Assembly (NCBI RefSeq): GCF_900109745.1
Contig: NZ_FOAV01000012.1
Span: 124,001-188,000, forward strand
Length of the DNA stretch: 64,000 nt
DNA from: Roseateles sp. YR242
GTDB lineage: Bacteria; Pseudomonadota; Gammaproteobacteria; Burkholderiales; Burkholderiaceae_C
Reading direction: 5' to 3'
Of the stretch, positions 9,480-18,591 are shown in pieces. The position numbers and the translations under genes were made by a program. Position 1 is the first letter of the stretch; each line of letters starts with the position of its first letter. The notes under the pieces were generated by a model. The model made no database searches. It had not been told where the DNA came from and was given only the letters and a program-made list of their open reading frames with translations.

Positions 9480-11501
9480 ATGCGCGTCCTGTCCAGCTCC
9501 GCCTTCTTTCTGCCTTCCGGCCATCGCTCCCACCCGTTCCCGCTGCGCCCGCTGGCACTGGCGTTGCTGACCGGCTTCCTGATGACCGGTTGCGGTGGCG
9601 ACGGCGGAGGCGATGACGACAACGCCGTGGCGGTGCTGCCGGACGCGCCCGCCGGCCTGGGGAGCACCGACACGGCTGCGGTGCAGGACGCCACGGCCGT
9701 GCCGCCCTTTGTGGACAACGCCGCGACCAACCAGCGCGGCGACGCCCGCTACGCGACGCTGGAGACCAACGCCGGTGTGCGCGTCACCGCCGGCTTCCTG
9801 AAGATCTGGCAGCCCAGCACCCTCATCGTGGACGCGGGTGTCACCGCCGCCGCCAACGGCAGCTTCCCCGCCGTGGTGGCCTCCACCTGGACCGGCATCC
9901 CCGGTGACGCCACCGACGGCATGGTGCTGGATGCGACACTGCATGCTGCCAACATCCAGTACGTCATCAACGCCACCACCCAGCGTACCGACGCTCAGGC
10001 CCTGGCCGCCTACCTGGATGACCGCCGGGGCAAGGGCTACAGCGTCAGCGACGGCATGGGCCCGCTGGCCACGGCCTGGCGCACCGCTGCAGGCCAGACC
10101 ACCACCATCACCGGCATGCCGGCCGACGCCACCACGGTGCTCTACAACGACGGCGGTGCCGACGTTGGCGTGAGCACCGCCAGCGGCAACACCACCATGG
10201 GCCTGGCCGTGGACTTCATCAACACGGTGGGCGACAACGCCTCCACCGAACCCGCCAAGCGCTTCTACAAGTACGCCCGCCCGTGGCGCTGGAGCAGCAG
10301 CGTGGTGATGGTGCCGCAACTGGTGCCCGCCAAGAGCAGCACCGCCAACACCGATGGTGGCTATGTCAGCGGCCACACCGCCGAGGCGGTGCGCAAGGCG
10401 ATGGCCATGGCCTACCTGGTGCCGCAGCGTTATCAGGAAATGATGGCCCGCTCGCTGGAGCTGGGTGAGAACCGCATCCTGGCGGGCATGCACTCGCCGA
10501 TGGACGTCATTGGTGGCCGCATCCTGGGCGAGGCCTCGGCCGCCGCAGCCATCGCCAACGGCAACGGCACGCCCCTGCGGGCCTCGGCCTACCAGCAGAC
10601 ACAAAGCGTGCTGCAGTCCGCCGCCAGCGTGACCACGCCGGCGGCCCTGTTCACTTACGCGCATTCGGCCACCACCGCCGACGACCGCTTCAACGACTGG
10701 GCATCACTGCGCACCAACGCCCTGCGTCGCCTGACCTTCGGCCTGCCGCAGACCGGCGACAAGACCAAGGTCGCCACCGTGCCCAAGGGCGCCGAAGTGC
10801 TGCTGGAAACCCGCCTGCCCTACCTGAGCGCGGACCAGCGCCGCGTGGTGCTGAAAACCACCGCCGTGGCCTCCGGCTACCCGGTGATGGATGACAGCGA
10901 AGGCTGGGGCCGCCTGAACTATGTGGCAGCGGCAGACGGCTACGGCGCCTTCAACGGTGACGTGGCCCTGACCATGGACGCTTCGCTGGGCGGTTTCTAC
11001 GCCAACGACAGCTGGCGCAATGACATCAGCGGTGCCGGCAAGCTGACCAAGGACGGCACGGGCACGCTGCACCTGACCGGCACCAACACCTTCTCCGGCG
11101 GCCTGGTGTTGAAGGCCGGCACGCTCGCCGCGGACAGCGCCGCCGCCCTGGGCAAGGGTGACGTGTATGTCTCGGGTGGCACGCTGGTGAGCAACGCCCC
11201 GGCCGCCGCTGTCGCCGTCGGTGGCCGCTACAGCCAGCGCGCCGGCTCGACGCTGCAGGTCGTGATGGGCGCCTCGGGTGCCGGCCGCCTGGCCGTGACC
11301 GGTGCGGTGAATGTGGAAGACGGTGCCACGCTGAACGTCAAGTTCGCGGCCGGCTACACCGCCAAGGCCGGCGACTCGGTGCATGTGCTGACCAGCGCCA
11401 CCTCGCTGGCCGGCAAGTTCAGCACGGTGACCGTGGACGGCTTCACCAAGATCAGCACCAGCTACAGCGGCACGGTGCTGACCATCAAGATCGAAGGCTG
11501 A
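9480..11501 (+). CDS. PAP2/vanadium-haloperoxidase-like phosphatase lipoprotein with autotransporter-type beta-strand repeat
   Basis: This ORF encodes 673 residues from ATG 9480; an upstream in-frame TTG at 9432 has no support. The N-terminus has a hydrophobic stretch followed by LMTGCGGDGGGDDD, which resembles a lipobox with an acidic linker after the Cys, so an anchored exported protein is likely. The phosphatase signature is spread out: K-x6-RPWR near 260, GYVSGHT near 294 and ENRILAGMHSPMDVIGGR near 330, matching the K-x6-RP / SGH / R-x5-H-x3-D pattern of the PAP2 superfamily. Residues ~518-550 (GAGKLTKDGTGTLHLTGTNT onward) match autotransporter-associated beta-strand repeats, yet no beta-barrel follows. 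Substrate unknown. It follows ndvB by about 100 bp. Confidence 0.75.
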   Translation: MRVLSSSAFFLPSGHRSHPFPLRPLALALLTGFLMTGCGGDGGGDDDNAVAVLPDAPAGLGSTDTAAVQDATAVPPFVDNAATNQRGDARYATLETNAGVRVTAGFLKIWQPSTLIVDAGVTAAANGSFPAVVASTWTGIPGDATDGMVLDATLHAANIQYVINATTQRTDAQALAAYLDDRRGKGYSVSDGMGPLATAWRTAAGQTTTITGMPADATTVLYNDGGADVGVSTASGNTTMGLAVDFINTVGDNASTEPAKRFYKYARPWRWSSSVVMVPQLVPAKSSTANTDGGYVSGHTAEAVRKAMAMAYLVPQRYQEMMARSLELGENRILAGMHSPMDVIGGRILGEASAAAAIANGNGTPLRASAYQQTQSVLQSAASVTTPAALFTYAHSATTADDRFNDWASLRTNALRRLTFGLPQTGDKTKVATVPKGAEVLLETRLPYLSADQRRVVLKTTAVASGYPVMDDSEGWGRLNYVAAADGYGAFNGDVALTMDASLGGFYANDSWRNDISGAGKLTKDGTGTLHLTGTNTFSGGLVLKAGTLAADSAAALGKGDVYVSGGTLVSNAPAAAVAVGGRYSQRAGSTLQVVMGASGAGRLAVTGAVNVEDGATLNVKFAAGYTAKAGDSVHVLTSATSLAGKFSTVTVDGFTKISTSYSGTVLTIKIEG

Positions 11502-11532
11502 CGCCCGGCAGAGGCGGCGCGCGCGAATCCCC

Positions 11533-12393
11533 TCAGCGCGCCGTCAGCGCCTGGTGCCAGAGGGTGGCCGCCTGCTCGACCCCGTCGGCGCTGAAGTGGC
11601 AGCCGTTGCGTGCCGCGCCCTGCAGCCGATCGGTGTCGGGCCCGGCGCGAAAGCCGTTGGTGGGCTCGTCCACCAGGTCCTGGATCGCCGCGCGGATGGC
11701 CGGCCCCATGGCGGGCGGGCAATAGGTGGATTGGGCCAGCCACCAGGGCCCGGGCAGCCCCCGGGCTTCGGTCAAGGCGCGCAACCGACGCATCCCACGC
11801 ACATAGTCCTGCGCAGCCGTGCTGTTGATGGCATCGGCTTCGCCCTGCTGCCACAGCACGGCGGCGATGGGCCATCCGGTGGCGACGGTTGCGTCGATCT
11901 GGCGTTCCCACAAGCGCCGCAATGGGCTCGCATCCCCGATCCAGTCCTCCAGTGCGGTGCCTTCCACGGCCACAACGACCCAGACGATGGGACGCCCGCG
12001 CCATTGGCCCTGAAGACGCTCGTTGAGCGCGCTCCAGAGGCTGCCCCCCGTGCCGGTTCCTCCGGGCAACGGCGCCTTCGCCATCACACATCGTCCATCG
12101 TGGAGGACCGCCATCGGTGGACGACTCACCCTCGTGTCGGCGTGGTTGGCCGCATTGGACTGCCCCATCACCACCACGATGAGCGGCATGCGGCCCGCCA
12201 GCCAGTCCTCGCAGCCCGGGCTGTTGGCGAGGATGGGTTGGACAGCCTCGACGCGGCGCAGCAGATCCTCCTGCAGGAATTGATGGTGGCGCCACGCCTT
12301 GAGGCCGGCGGCCCCACCCAGCAGCGCCGCTGCGGCGACCACCCCGGCGGCCACACGCCCGCCTCGGCCCACCGCCGGCAAGCGCTCAGCCAC
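11533..12393 (-). CDS. SGNH-type acetylesterase-like hydrolase
   Basis: This ORF encodes 286 residues from a GTG start at 12393, overlapping the acyltransferase stop by 8 bp. A membrane-anchor or signal segment (VAAGVVAAAALLGGAAGL) lies near the N-terminus. The catalytic-type blocks are VVMGQSNAANH (~75, Ser nucleophile in GQSN), VEGTALEDW and LWQQGEADAI (~180), the pattern of sialate-O-acetylesterase-like SGNH enzymes. It is the last gene of the minus-strand arm of the polysaccharide locus and lies directly behind an O-acyltransferase. It could remove or transfer acetyl groups on the exported glycan; the substrate is not determinable. Confidence 0.75.
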   Translation of the reverse strand: MAERLPAVGRGGRVAAGVVAAAALLGGAAGLKAWRHHQFLQEDLLRRVEAVQPILANSPGCEDWLAGRMPLIVVVMGQSNAANHADTRVSRPPMAVLHDGRCVMAKAPLPGGTGTGGSLWSALNERLQGQWRGRPIVWVVVAVEGTALEDWIGDASPLRRLWERQIDATVATGWPIAAVLWQQGEADAINSTAAQDYVRGMRRLRALTEARGLPGPWWLAQSTYCPPAMGPAIRAAIQDLVDEPTNGFRAGPDTDRLQGAARNGCHFSADGVEQAATLWHQALTAR

Positions 12394-13426
12394 CGTTCAC
12401 CACGGCCTCTTTCCTGGGCGTGTGTTGCTGGTACCGCGCGCGGATCCAGCGCATGCCGGGCTGCTCGACCCAGCGGGTCAAGGCGTGGGCCAGGCCCAGC
12501 ACCGCCACGAAGGTGAGCACGATGGCCAGCGTGCTGGGCAGGCCCATGGCCTCCAGCCGCAGCAGCAGCGCCCAGCCGATGTTCTCGTGCACCAGGTAGA
12601 GCGTGTAGGAAATCGCCCCCAGCCACAGCCACAGCCGGTGTTCCAGCCAGGTCCAGCGCCCGCGTGCCGCGCCCATCAGCACGATGAAGAAAAAGACCGC
12701 CAGCAGTCCGATGGGCCAGCCATCGACCAGCGCCAGCACCGCCAGCGCCGCGGCGGCCAGCCAGCGGTCAGGCACCGTGCGAGTGTCGCCGGGCCGGGAG
12801 AGCCGGTAGACCGCCACCCCCAGGGCAAACCAGGCGATGAAGGGCAGCAGCAGCCAGCGCTGCAGCAGCCAGGGCAGGTCCACCGACCAGAACCCCGCAG
12901 CCGCCGCATACACCAGCCGGATCGCGAGGAAGGCCAGCAGCACCTGCCGCAACCGCGCGCCCCCGCCCGCGCGGTAACTCAGCAGCGCCCAGGCGTAGAA
13001 CAGCAGCTCCACCGACAGCGTCCAGTACACGCCGTCCACATGGGCCACGCCCACGAATTCCTGCAGCATGCTCAGGTTGACCAGCAGCGTCTGCCAGCCC
13101 ACCGTCTTGCCAGGCAGGCCCAGCGCGTGCGTGAGCGCGAACGTGAGCAGCACCGCGCCCCAGTACGCGGGATAGAGCCGGCTGAAGCGCGACTTCACGA
13201 AGTCCAGCGGGCGGCGGGTGCGCTCCAGCGTCATGAAGATGACGAACCCGCTGATCATGAAGAACAGGTTGACCCCGTAATGCCCCCACGGCAGGGACAC
13301 CAGCGGCGGGCTGGCATGGCCATACAACTGATCAAAGCGGGTGGTGTAGTGGAAGAACACCACCAGCAGCGCTGCGATGCCACGCAAGGCATCCAGTTGC
13401 GCCAGACGGGGTGCGCTGCCGCTCAT
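12386..13426 (-). CDS. Acyltransferase 3 family membrane O-acyltransferase (OafA-like)
   Basis: This ORF encodes 346 residues with about ten hydrophobic segments. The N-terminal block LAQLDALRGIAALLVVFFHY contains the R-G-x-A and F-H pattern of acyltransferase 3 (family PF01757), and ISGFVIF, FSRLYPAYW and YWTLSVELLFY are further family marks. These inner-membrane proteins transfer acyl (usually acetyl) groups to surface sugars. It lies 31 bp behind the PLP decarboxylase gene and overlaps the SGNH gene, so it is part of the same transcript. Role in decorating the polysaccharide is inferred from context. Confidence 0.85.
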   Translation of the reverse strand: MSGSAPRLAQLDALRGIAALLVVFFHYTTRFDQLYGHASPPLVSLPWGHYGVNLFFMISGFVIFMTLERTRRPLDFVKSRFSRLYPAYWGAVLLTFALTHALGLPGKTVGWQTLLVNLSMLQEFVGVAHVDGVYWTLSVELLFYAWALLSYRAGGGARLRQVLLAFLAIRLVYAAAAGFWSVDLPWLLQRWLLLPFIAWFALGVAVYRLSRPGDTRTVPDRWLAAAALAVLALVDGWPIGLLAVFFFIVLMGAARGRWTWLEHRLWLWLGAISYTLYLVHENIGWALLLRLEAMGLPSTLAIVLTFVAVLGLAHALTRWVEQPGMRWIRARYQQHTPRKEAVVNGG

Positions 13427-13457
13427 GCGCGGCCCTGCCGGGGCCGGGCCCGGGTCG

Positions 13458-14714
13458 TCACACCAGCACCTCGGCGGCCGCCGGATGGCTCAGGAAATTC
13501 TGCGGGCTGGCCGTGACGCCATACGCGCCGGACTGGAACACCACCACCAGGTCGCCGGGCTGGGCCTGCGCCAGTGCCATGCGTTCGCCCAGCAAGTCCA
13601 GCGGCGTGCACAAAGGCCCCACGACGGAGACTCCCGCCTCGGTCTCGCCACCCATGCGGTTGCCGATGGCGACGGGATAGTTCTTGCGGATGACCTGGCC
13701 GAAGTTGCCCGAGGCCGCCAGGTGATGATGCAGGCCGCCATCGGTCACCAGGTAGACCTGCCCGCGCGAAACCTTGCGGTCCACCACACGGCAAACGTAG
13801 AGGCCGGCCTCGCCCACCAGGTAACGCCCCAGCTCGATGACCAGCCGGGCCTGCGGCAGCAAGGCGTGCGCCCGGGCCTGCAGCGCTGCCAGGTTCTCAC
13901 CGATGAGCGTCAGGTCCAGCCGCTGCTCACCCGGGAAATAGGGAATGCCGAAGCCGCCCCCGAGATTGAGCACCCGAACAGGCGCTGGCGCCGCCTCGGC
14001 CAGACGGACCGCGAGCTCGAAGCTCTTCTGTTGCGCCTCGATGATGGCTTCAGGCTTGAGGTTCTGCGAACCGGCAAACAGGTGGAAGCCCTCGAAACCC
14101 AGGCCGGCGTCCCCGATGGCCTTCAGCAGCTCGGGCACCTGCTCCGCATCCACGCCGAACTGCTTGGGGCCACCGCCCATCTTCATGCCGGAGGACTTGA
14201 GCTCGAAGTCCGGATTGACCCGCACCGCCACACGGGCCGCATAACCCGTCTCGCCACACAGCCGGGCCAGCAGCCCTACCTCGCGGAAGGACTCGATGTT
14301 GATCAGGATGCCCGCAGCCAGTGCCTGGCGCAGCTCCAGCTCGCTCTTCCCCGGGCCGGCGAAGCTGATCTCGCGCGGGTCCGCCCCGGCATCCAGGGCC
14401 ACCTGCAATTCACCGCCCGAGGCCACATCGATGCCGTCCACCAGGCCGGCCATGTGCGCCACCAGCGCGGGCATGGGGTTGGCCTTCATGGCGTAGTGCA
14501 GTTCGATGCCTGCAGGCAGAGCCGTGCGCAGCGACTGCACGCGGGCGCTCAATTGACGGCGGTCATAGGCATAAAACGGCGTGCGGCCCACGCGGTCGGC
14601 CAGGCGGGACAACGGCTGCCCGCCGATCTGCAGCTCGCCAGCCACCACCGGGAATTGATCCAGGGGAGCGTGCTGCGGCGGCAGCTTGGCCGCCGGGGTC
14701 TCAGGACTTTGCAT
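13458..14714 (-). CDS. PLP-dependent decarboxylase, exosortase A system-associated type
   Basis: This ORF encodes 418 residues starting MQSPETPAAKL at 14714, chosen because it overlaps the end of the ligase gene by 14 bp; a longer reading frame begins inside the ligase. Fold-type III (alanine racemase/DAP decarboxylase barrel): HYAMKANP with PLP Lys77, FHLFAGSQN, LNLGGGFGIPY and the C-terminal FQSGAYGVTASPQNFL. The position of the usual CESGD motif reads GPLCTPLD with a Cys at about 369. The family resembles diaminopimelate and ornithine decarboxylases, and its members sit in exosortase/EPS loci next to an AMP ligase and an ACP. The amino-acid substrate is unknown. Confidence 0.85.
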   Translation of the reverse strand: MQSPETPAAKLPPQHAPLDQFPVVAGELQIGGQPLSRLADRVGRTPFYAYDRRQLSARVQSLRTALPAGIELHYAMKANPMPALVAHMAGLVDGIDVASGGELQVALDAGADPREISFAGPGKSELELRQALAAGILINIESFREVGLLARLCGETGYAARVAVRVNPDFELKSSGMKMGGGPKQFGVDAEQVPELLKAIGDAGLGFEGFHLFAGSQNLKPEAIIEAQQKSFELAVRLAEAAPAPVRVLNLGGGFGIPYFPGEQRLDLTLIGENLAALQARAHALLPQARLVIELGRYLVGEAGLYVCRVVDRKVSRGQVYLVTDGGLHHHLAASGNFGQVIRKNYPVAIGNRMGGETEAGVSVVGPLCTPLDLLGERMALAQAQPGDLVVVFQSGAYGVTASPQNFLSHPAAAEVLV

Positions 14715-16320
14715 CGGATTCCAGTGCAGCGAGCCACTCGGTGCTGAGCAGCTTGCGGTCGATCTTGCCATTGGGGTTGCGCGGCAGCGGGCCGCTTCGG
14801 GCCTGCACACCGGCCGGGATCATGTAGGCGGGCATGCGCGCCCGGCAGGCGGCCAGCACCGCAGCCACATCCAGCGCCTGCGCGTCGCCCGGCGCCGTGG
14901 CAATCACCTGGATGGCCTGGCCCAGCGTGGCGTGCTCCACGCCAAAGGCCACGCACTCCCCCACCAACTGCGTCGCGTAGAGGATTTCCTCGACCTCGGT
15001 GGGGCTGACCCGATAACCCGAGGTCTTGATCATCTCGTCACGGCGGCCGATGAAGTAGAGAAACCCCTGCGCATCCATGCGTACCGTGTCGCCCGAGAAC
15101 ACCGCATATTCCGGCAACTGCAGGCCGGCCTCGCGGCCCGGCGCCCCGGTGGGCAGCAGCTTGTAGCGCTCGGCGGTCTTCTCGGGGTCGTTCCAGTAGC
15201 CCAGGCCCACCAGCGCACCGCGGTGCACCAGCTCACCGGGCTCGTCCGGCGCACTGGGCGTGCCGTCTTCGCGCAGCACCAGGATCTCCGCATTGGGAAT
15301 CGCCTTGCCGATGGAATCGGGGCGGCGATCCACCTCTTCCGGCGGCAGGTAAGTGGAGCGGAAGGCCTCGGTCAGACCGTACATCAGGAACGGCTGGGCA
15401 GCGGGCACACGCTGGCGCAGCAGGCCCAGCGTGTCGCGCGGCATGCGGCCACCGGTGTTGGCGAAGTAGCGAAGGTGCTCGTTGATGGCGGCCGGCCACT
15501 CGAGTTGGGAGAGCTGGATGTAGAGCGGCGGCACGGCTGTGAGGCCGGTGATGCGGTCACGTTCCAGCGCCTTGAGCACGTCGCGCGGCATCAGGTAGTT
15601 CAGCAGCGTGACGGAGGCGCCGCTGTGGAAGGCCGTGGTCAACTGGCTGAAGCCGGCATCGAAGGACAGCGGCAACGCCGCCAGCAGCCGGTCCTGCGGG
15701 CGATTGCCCAGGTAGCTCGCCACGCTCCTGGCGCCCGCCACCATGTTGCGGTGAGAGAGCACCACCCCCTTGGGCCGGCCGGTGGAGCCAGAGGTGTAGA
15801 GGATGGCCACCATGTCGGTATCGATGACCCGGTGGGGCGTCTGCGGCGCCGCATCCAGCAGGTCTGCGTAGCGGATCCAGCCGGCTTGCCCGCCCTCCGG
15901 CGCTTCGGCGGGCGGATCCACCAGCACCACCTGCCGCAGCGAGGGGCATTGGGCCAGCACCGGCTGCAGGGCGGCCAGGCGTTCCCGCGAGGTGATGAGC
16001 ACCCGGACATCGCAATCCCGCACGATGAAACCGACCTGCTCGGCCTTCAGGATCGGGTTGATGGGCACAAACACGCCGCCGGCCGCAGGGGTGGCAAAGC
16101 TGGCCACCACGGTCTCCAGGCGCTTGTCGAGGTAGATGCCCACCCGCTCGGCTCGGCCCAGGCCCAGGGACAGCAGGCCATGGGCCAGCGCCTCGGTCTG
16201 CGACGCGAGTTCACCGTAGTTCAGGGTGCGAGCACCGTCCCGCAATGCGGGGGCCGCGGGGTCGCGTTCGGCGCTGTGCAGGAGGAGGTGCGGGAGCAGA
16301 TGGCTGTCGACGGCGGGCAT
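14701..16320 (-). CDS. Acyl-CoA/acyl-ACP ligase (AMP-forming), exosortase A system-associated type
   Basis: This ORF encodes 539 residues from ATG 16320 (MPAVDSHLL); an in-frame ATG 17 codons upstream exists. ANL-superfamily marks are clear: YTSGSTGRPKGVVLSH at about 175-190 (P-loop), MYGLTEAF, YWNDPEKT, SGDTVRMDAQGFLYFIGRRD (hinge) and NPNGKIDRK near the C-terminus with the catalytic Lys. It adenylates a carboxylic acid and transfers it to a thiol. It diverges from the acyl carrier protein gene 123 bp away, which is the probable acceptor. The same ligase/decarboxylase/ACP set is known from exosortase-A loci. The loaded acid is not known. Confidence 0.88.
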   Translation of the reverse strand: MPAVDSHLLPHLLLHSAERDPAAPALRDGARTLNYGELASQTEALAHGLLSLGLGRAERVGIYLDKRLETVVASFATPAAGGVFVPINPILKAEQVGFIVRDCDVRVLITSRERLAALQPVLAQCPSLRQVVLVDPPAEAPEGGQAGWIRYADLLDAAPQTPHRVIDTDMVAILYTSGSTGRPKGVVLSHRNMVAGARSVASYLGNRPQDRLLAALPLSFDAGFSQLTTAFHSGASVTLLNYLMPRDVLKALERDRITGLTAVPPLYIQLSQLEWPAAINEHLRYFANTGGRMPRDTLGLLRQRVPAAQPFLMYGLTEAFRSTYLPPEEVDRRPDSIGKAIPNAEILVLREDGTPSAPDEPGELVHRGALVGLGYWNDPEKTAERYKLLPTGAPGREAGLQLPEYAVFSGDTVRMDAQGFLYFIGRRDEMIKTSGYRVSPTEVEEILYATQLVGECVAFGVEHATLGQAIQVIATAPGDAQALDVAAVLAACRARMPAYMIPAGVQARSGPLPRNPNGKIDRKLLSTEWLAALESDAKS

Positions 16321-16442
16321 GGAAAAAAGTATCTCATGCACGCTCCCGGAAAGACTGCACGGTCCGGGCACCCTCCCCTTGGGATGGGGGGGCGTTTGGC
16401 GGGCGCTCCCAGAGAGGCCGACGGTTAAGATCCCGCTCGATC
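16321..16442. promoter_or_regulatory. Divergent promoter region of the polysaccharide locus
   Basis: A 122-bp gap separates the ligase (minus strand) from the ACP gene (plus strand). Both arms must be transcribed from here because all downstream genes are tightly packed. Both flanking starts have weak ribosome sites. No confident -35/-10 pair or operator could be picked by eye. Confidence 0.5.
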
Positions 16443-16697
16443 ATGAACATCCAAGAACATCTGCTGACCATCCTGGACGACGTCCTCAGCCTCGAGGGCC
16501 GCGCCAAGGCCTTCACGCCGGACACCGCCCTGCTGGGCGCCATCCCGGAACTCGATTCCATGGCCGTCGTCAGCCTGATCACCGCGCTGGAGGAACAATT
16601 CGGCATCGTCGTGGACGATGACGAAATCGACGGTTCCACCTTTGCCACGGTGGGCGCACTGACGGACTTCCTGAACGGCAAGCTGGCCGCCGCCTGA
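16443..16697 (+). CDS. Acyl carrier protein (exosortase A/EPS locus type)
   Basis: This ORF encodes 84 residues, the usual ACP length, with a four-helix ACP pattern. The phosphopantetheine Ser is Ser39 in PELDSMAVVS. This has DSM where fatty-acid ACPs have DSL, as is common in amino-acid or polysaccharide carrier proteins. An acidic stretch VVDDDEID follows. It is the first gene of the plus-strand arm and is divergent to the AMP ligase that probably charges it. It is not the housekeeping AcpP, because no fab genes are nearby. Confidence 0.9.
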   Translation: MNIQEHLLTILDDVLSLEGRAKAFTPDTALLGAIPELDSMAVVSLITALEEQFGIVVDDDEIDGSTFATVGALTDFLNGKLAAA

Positions 16698-16717
16698 GCG
16701 GCGCCCTCCGACCGGCC

Positions 16718-17635
16718 ATGACCGCCGCGTGCCGCAGCTTCTTCCTGGATGCCGGCCCACGCGGCCAGCGCCTGTGCGTCCACCATGCCGCGCAGGGCGT
16801 TGTCACGCCCCGTGGACAGATCCTGCTGCTGCCGCCGTTTGCGGAAGAATTGAACAAATCCCGCCGGATGATCGCGCTGGCCGCCCGAGCATTCGCGCAG
16901 GCCGGCTTCGATGTGCTGCTGACGGACCTGCTGGGCTGTGGCGACAGCAGCGGCGACTTTGGTGACGCCAGCTGGGACGATTGGCTGGACGACACGTACC
17001 GCGCCGCCATCTGGCTAACCGAACAGGCGTCCCAGCCCCGGTCAGCTACCCATCCCCACACGACCCACACCGCCCACACCCCTGTGCCCTTGTGGCTCTG
17101 GGGCGTGCGCGCCGGCGCCCTCTTCGCCGCCCCGCTGATGGAGCGGCTGGACCGCCCGGTGCAATGGCTGCTGTGGCAACCGGTCACCGCCGGCAAGCTG
17201 CAGCTGCAGCAGTTCCTGCGCCTGAAAGTGGCCGCCGACCTGGTGGGCGGCCAGGCCAAGGGGGCCATGCAGGCCCTGCGGACCCAGCTGGACCAGGGGC
17301 AATCGGTGGAAGTGGCCGGTTATCGGCTCTCACCCGCGCTGGCGCGGGGCCTGGAGCAGGCGCAGCTCAAACCCACGCCCCGCCTTCAGCACCTGGTCTG
17401 GCTGGAAACCAGCACGCGCGAGGAACCCGCCCTGACACCGGCCGCCGCCATGGCCGTGCAGGCCTGGACCGAACAGGGCTGCACCGTACAGGCCGCTGCC
17501 GTGGCCGGCCCTTCGTTCTGGGCCGCCACCGAGATCGAAGTCGCCCCGGCGTTGATTGACGCCAGCGTGGCGGCGCTGCTGCAAGCCGCGCAGTCATCTC
17601 CGGCAAGCGCCGTGGTGGAAGGGGCACGCGCATGA
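16718..17635 (+). CDS. Alpha/beta-hydrolase-like protein, exosortase A-associated hydrolase 2 type
   Basis: This ORF encodes 305 residues with an alpha/beta hydrolase core: GQILLLPPFAEELNKSRRM, then FDVLLTDLLGCGDSSGDFGD. At the nucleophile-elbow position the sequence is WGVRAG with Arg131, so the usual G-x-S-x-G Ser is missing. A His/Thr-rich insert (about 108-123) precedes the elbow. The family occurs next to hydrolase 1, an ACP and an AMP ligase in exosortase-A loci; its biochemistry is not established. Its stop overlaps the next start by ATGA, implying coupled synthesis and possibly a complex with hydrolase 1. Confidence 0.8.
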   Translation: MTAACRSFFLDAGPRGQRLCVHHAAQGVVTPRGQILLLPPFAEELNKSRRMIALAARAFAQAGFDVLLTDLLGCGDSSGDFGDASWDDWLDDTYRAAIWLTEQASQPRSATHPHTTHTAHTPVPLWLWGVRAGALFAAPLMERLDRPVQWLLWQPVTAGKLQLQQFLRLKVAADLVGGQAKGAMQALRTQLDQGQSVEVAGYRLSPALARGLEQAQLKPTPRLQHLVWLETSTREEPALTPAAAMAVQAWTEQGCTVQAAAVAGPSFWAATEIEVAPALIDASVAALLQAAQSSPASAVVEGARA

Positions 17636-18579
17636 GCCCCCCCGGCACCAACCTGGCCACGCCCGGCTATCGGGACACCGTGTTGAGCGTGCCCTGCGAG
17701 GGGGACCTGCTGTGGGGCATCCTCACCGAGCCGGCATCGTTGAACCCGAGCATGCCGGCCGACACCAATACGGACGTGGGCGTGCTGCTCATCGTCGGCG
17801 GCCCGCAATACCGCGTCGGCTGCCACCGCCAGTTCACCCTGCTCGGCAGGGCGCTGGCCCACGGCGGCATCCCCTGCCTGCGCATCGACTATCGCGGCAT
17901 GGGCGACGCCACGGGCGAAGCGCGTGACTTCGAGCAGATCGACGACGACATGGCCGCTGCCATCGACCAATGGCAGCGCGACCGCCCGGCGCTGCGCCGG
18001 GTGCTGATCTGGGGCCTGTGCGACGCCGCCTCCGCAGCGCTGATGTATGTGCACCGCCGCCGCGACCCGCGCGTGGCCGGCCTGTGCCTGGCCAACCCCT
18101 GGGTGCGGACCGAAGAAAGCCTGGCCCGGGCCCAGGTGAAGCACTACTACTGGGACCGCCTGCGCCAGGGCGCCTTCTGGCGCAAGCTGCTGAGCGGGCG
18201 CGTGGGCTTGGCGGCGGTGAAGGAATTGCTGGGCAAGATCGGCCAGGCGCGCGCGCAAGGCCAGGGGCCCGGTGAAGGTTCCATGCACTACACCGCCCGC
18301 ATGGCCGCCAGCCTGCGCAGCTTCACAGGCCCGGTGCTGCTGATGCTCTCCGGCGACGACCTCGTGGCCAAGGAGTTCCTGGACCGTTGCCGCACCGGCG
18401 GCCCGGCCTGGCAGGGCCTGCTGGCCCGCCCGCTCCTGCGCCGCGAAGACCTGCCCGAAGCCGACCATACCTTTGCCAGCGCGGCCTGGCGTGCGCAGGT
18501 CGAGGCCTGGACCCTGTCCTTCGCAGCGTCGATCGCCGCTGGCGGTGACGGCCAGGACCCGCGCCCTGCCTCAGCCTGA
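17632..18579 (+). CDS. Alpha/beta hydrolase, exosortase A-associated hydrolase 1 type
   Basis: This ORF encodes 315 residues. Core blocks are VLLIVGGPQYRVGCHRQF, LRIDYRGMGDATGE and LIWGLCDAASAAL. The nucleophile elbow has Cys130 instead of Ser (G-L-C-D-A). The late block LRREDLPEADHTFAS supplies a candidate catalytic His, so a Cys-based thioesterase- or acyltransferase-like chemistry is plausible. Cys at this position is, as far as I recall, normal for this family. Start ATG 17632 overlaps the previous stop. It may release or transfer the acyl group carried by the ACP; this is inference. Confidence 0.82.
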   Translation: MSPPGTNLATPGYRDTVLSVPCEGDLLWGILTEPASLNPSMPADTNTDVGVLLIVGGPQYRVGCHRQFTLLGRALAHGGIPCLRIDYRGMGDATGEARDFEQIDDDMAAAIDQWQRDRPALRRVLIWGLCDAASAALMYVHRRRDPRVAGLCLANPWVRTEESLARAQVKHYYWDRLRQGAFWRKLLSGRVGLAAVKELLGKIGQARAQGQGPGEGSMHYTARMAASLRSFTGPVLLMLSGDDLVAKEFLDRCRTGGPAWQGLLARPLLRREDLPEADHTFASAAWRAQVEAWTLSFAASIAAGGDGQDPRPASA

Positions 18580-18591
18580 ATGGAGACCCGC

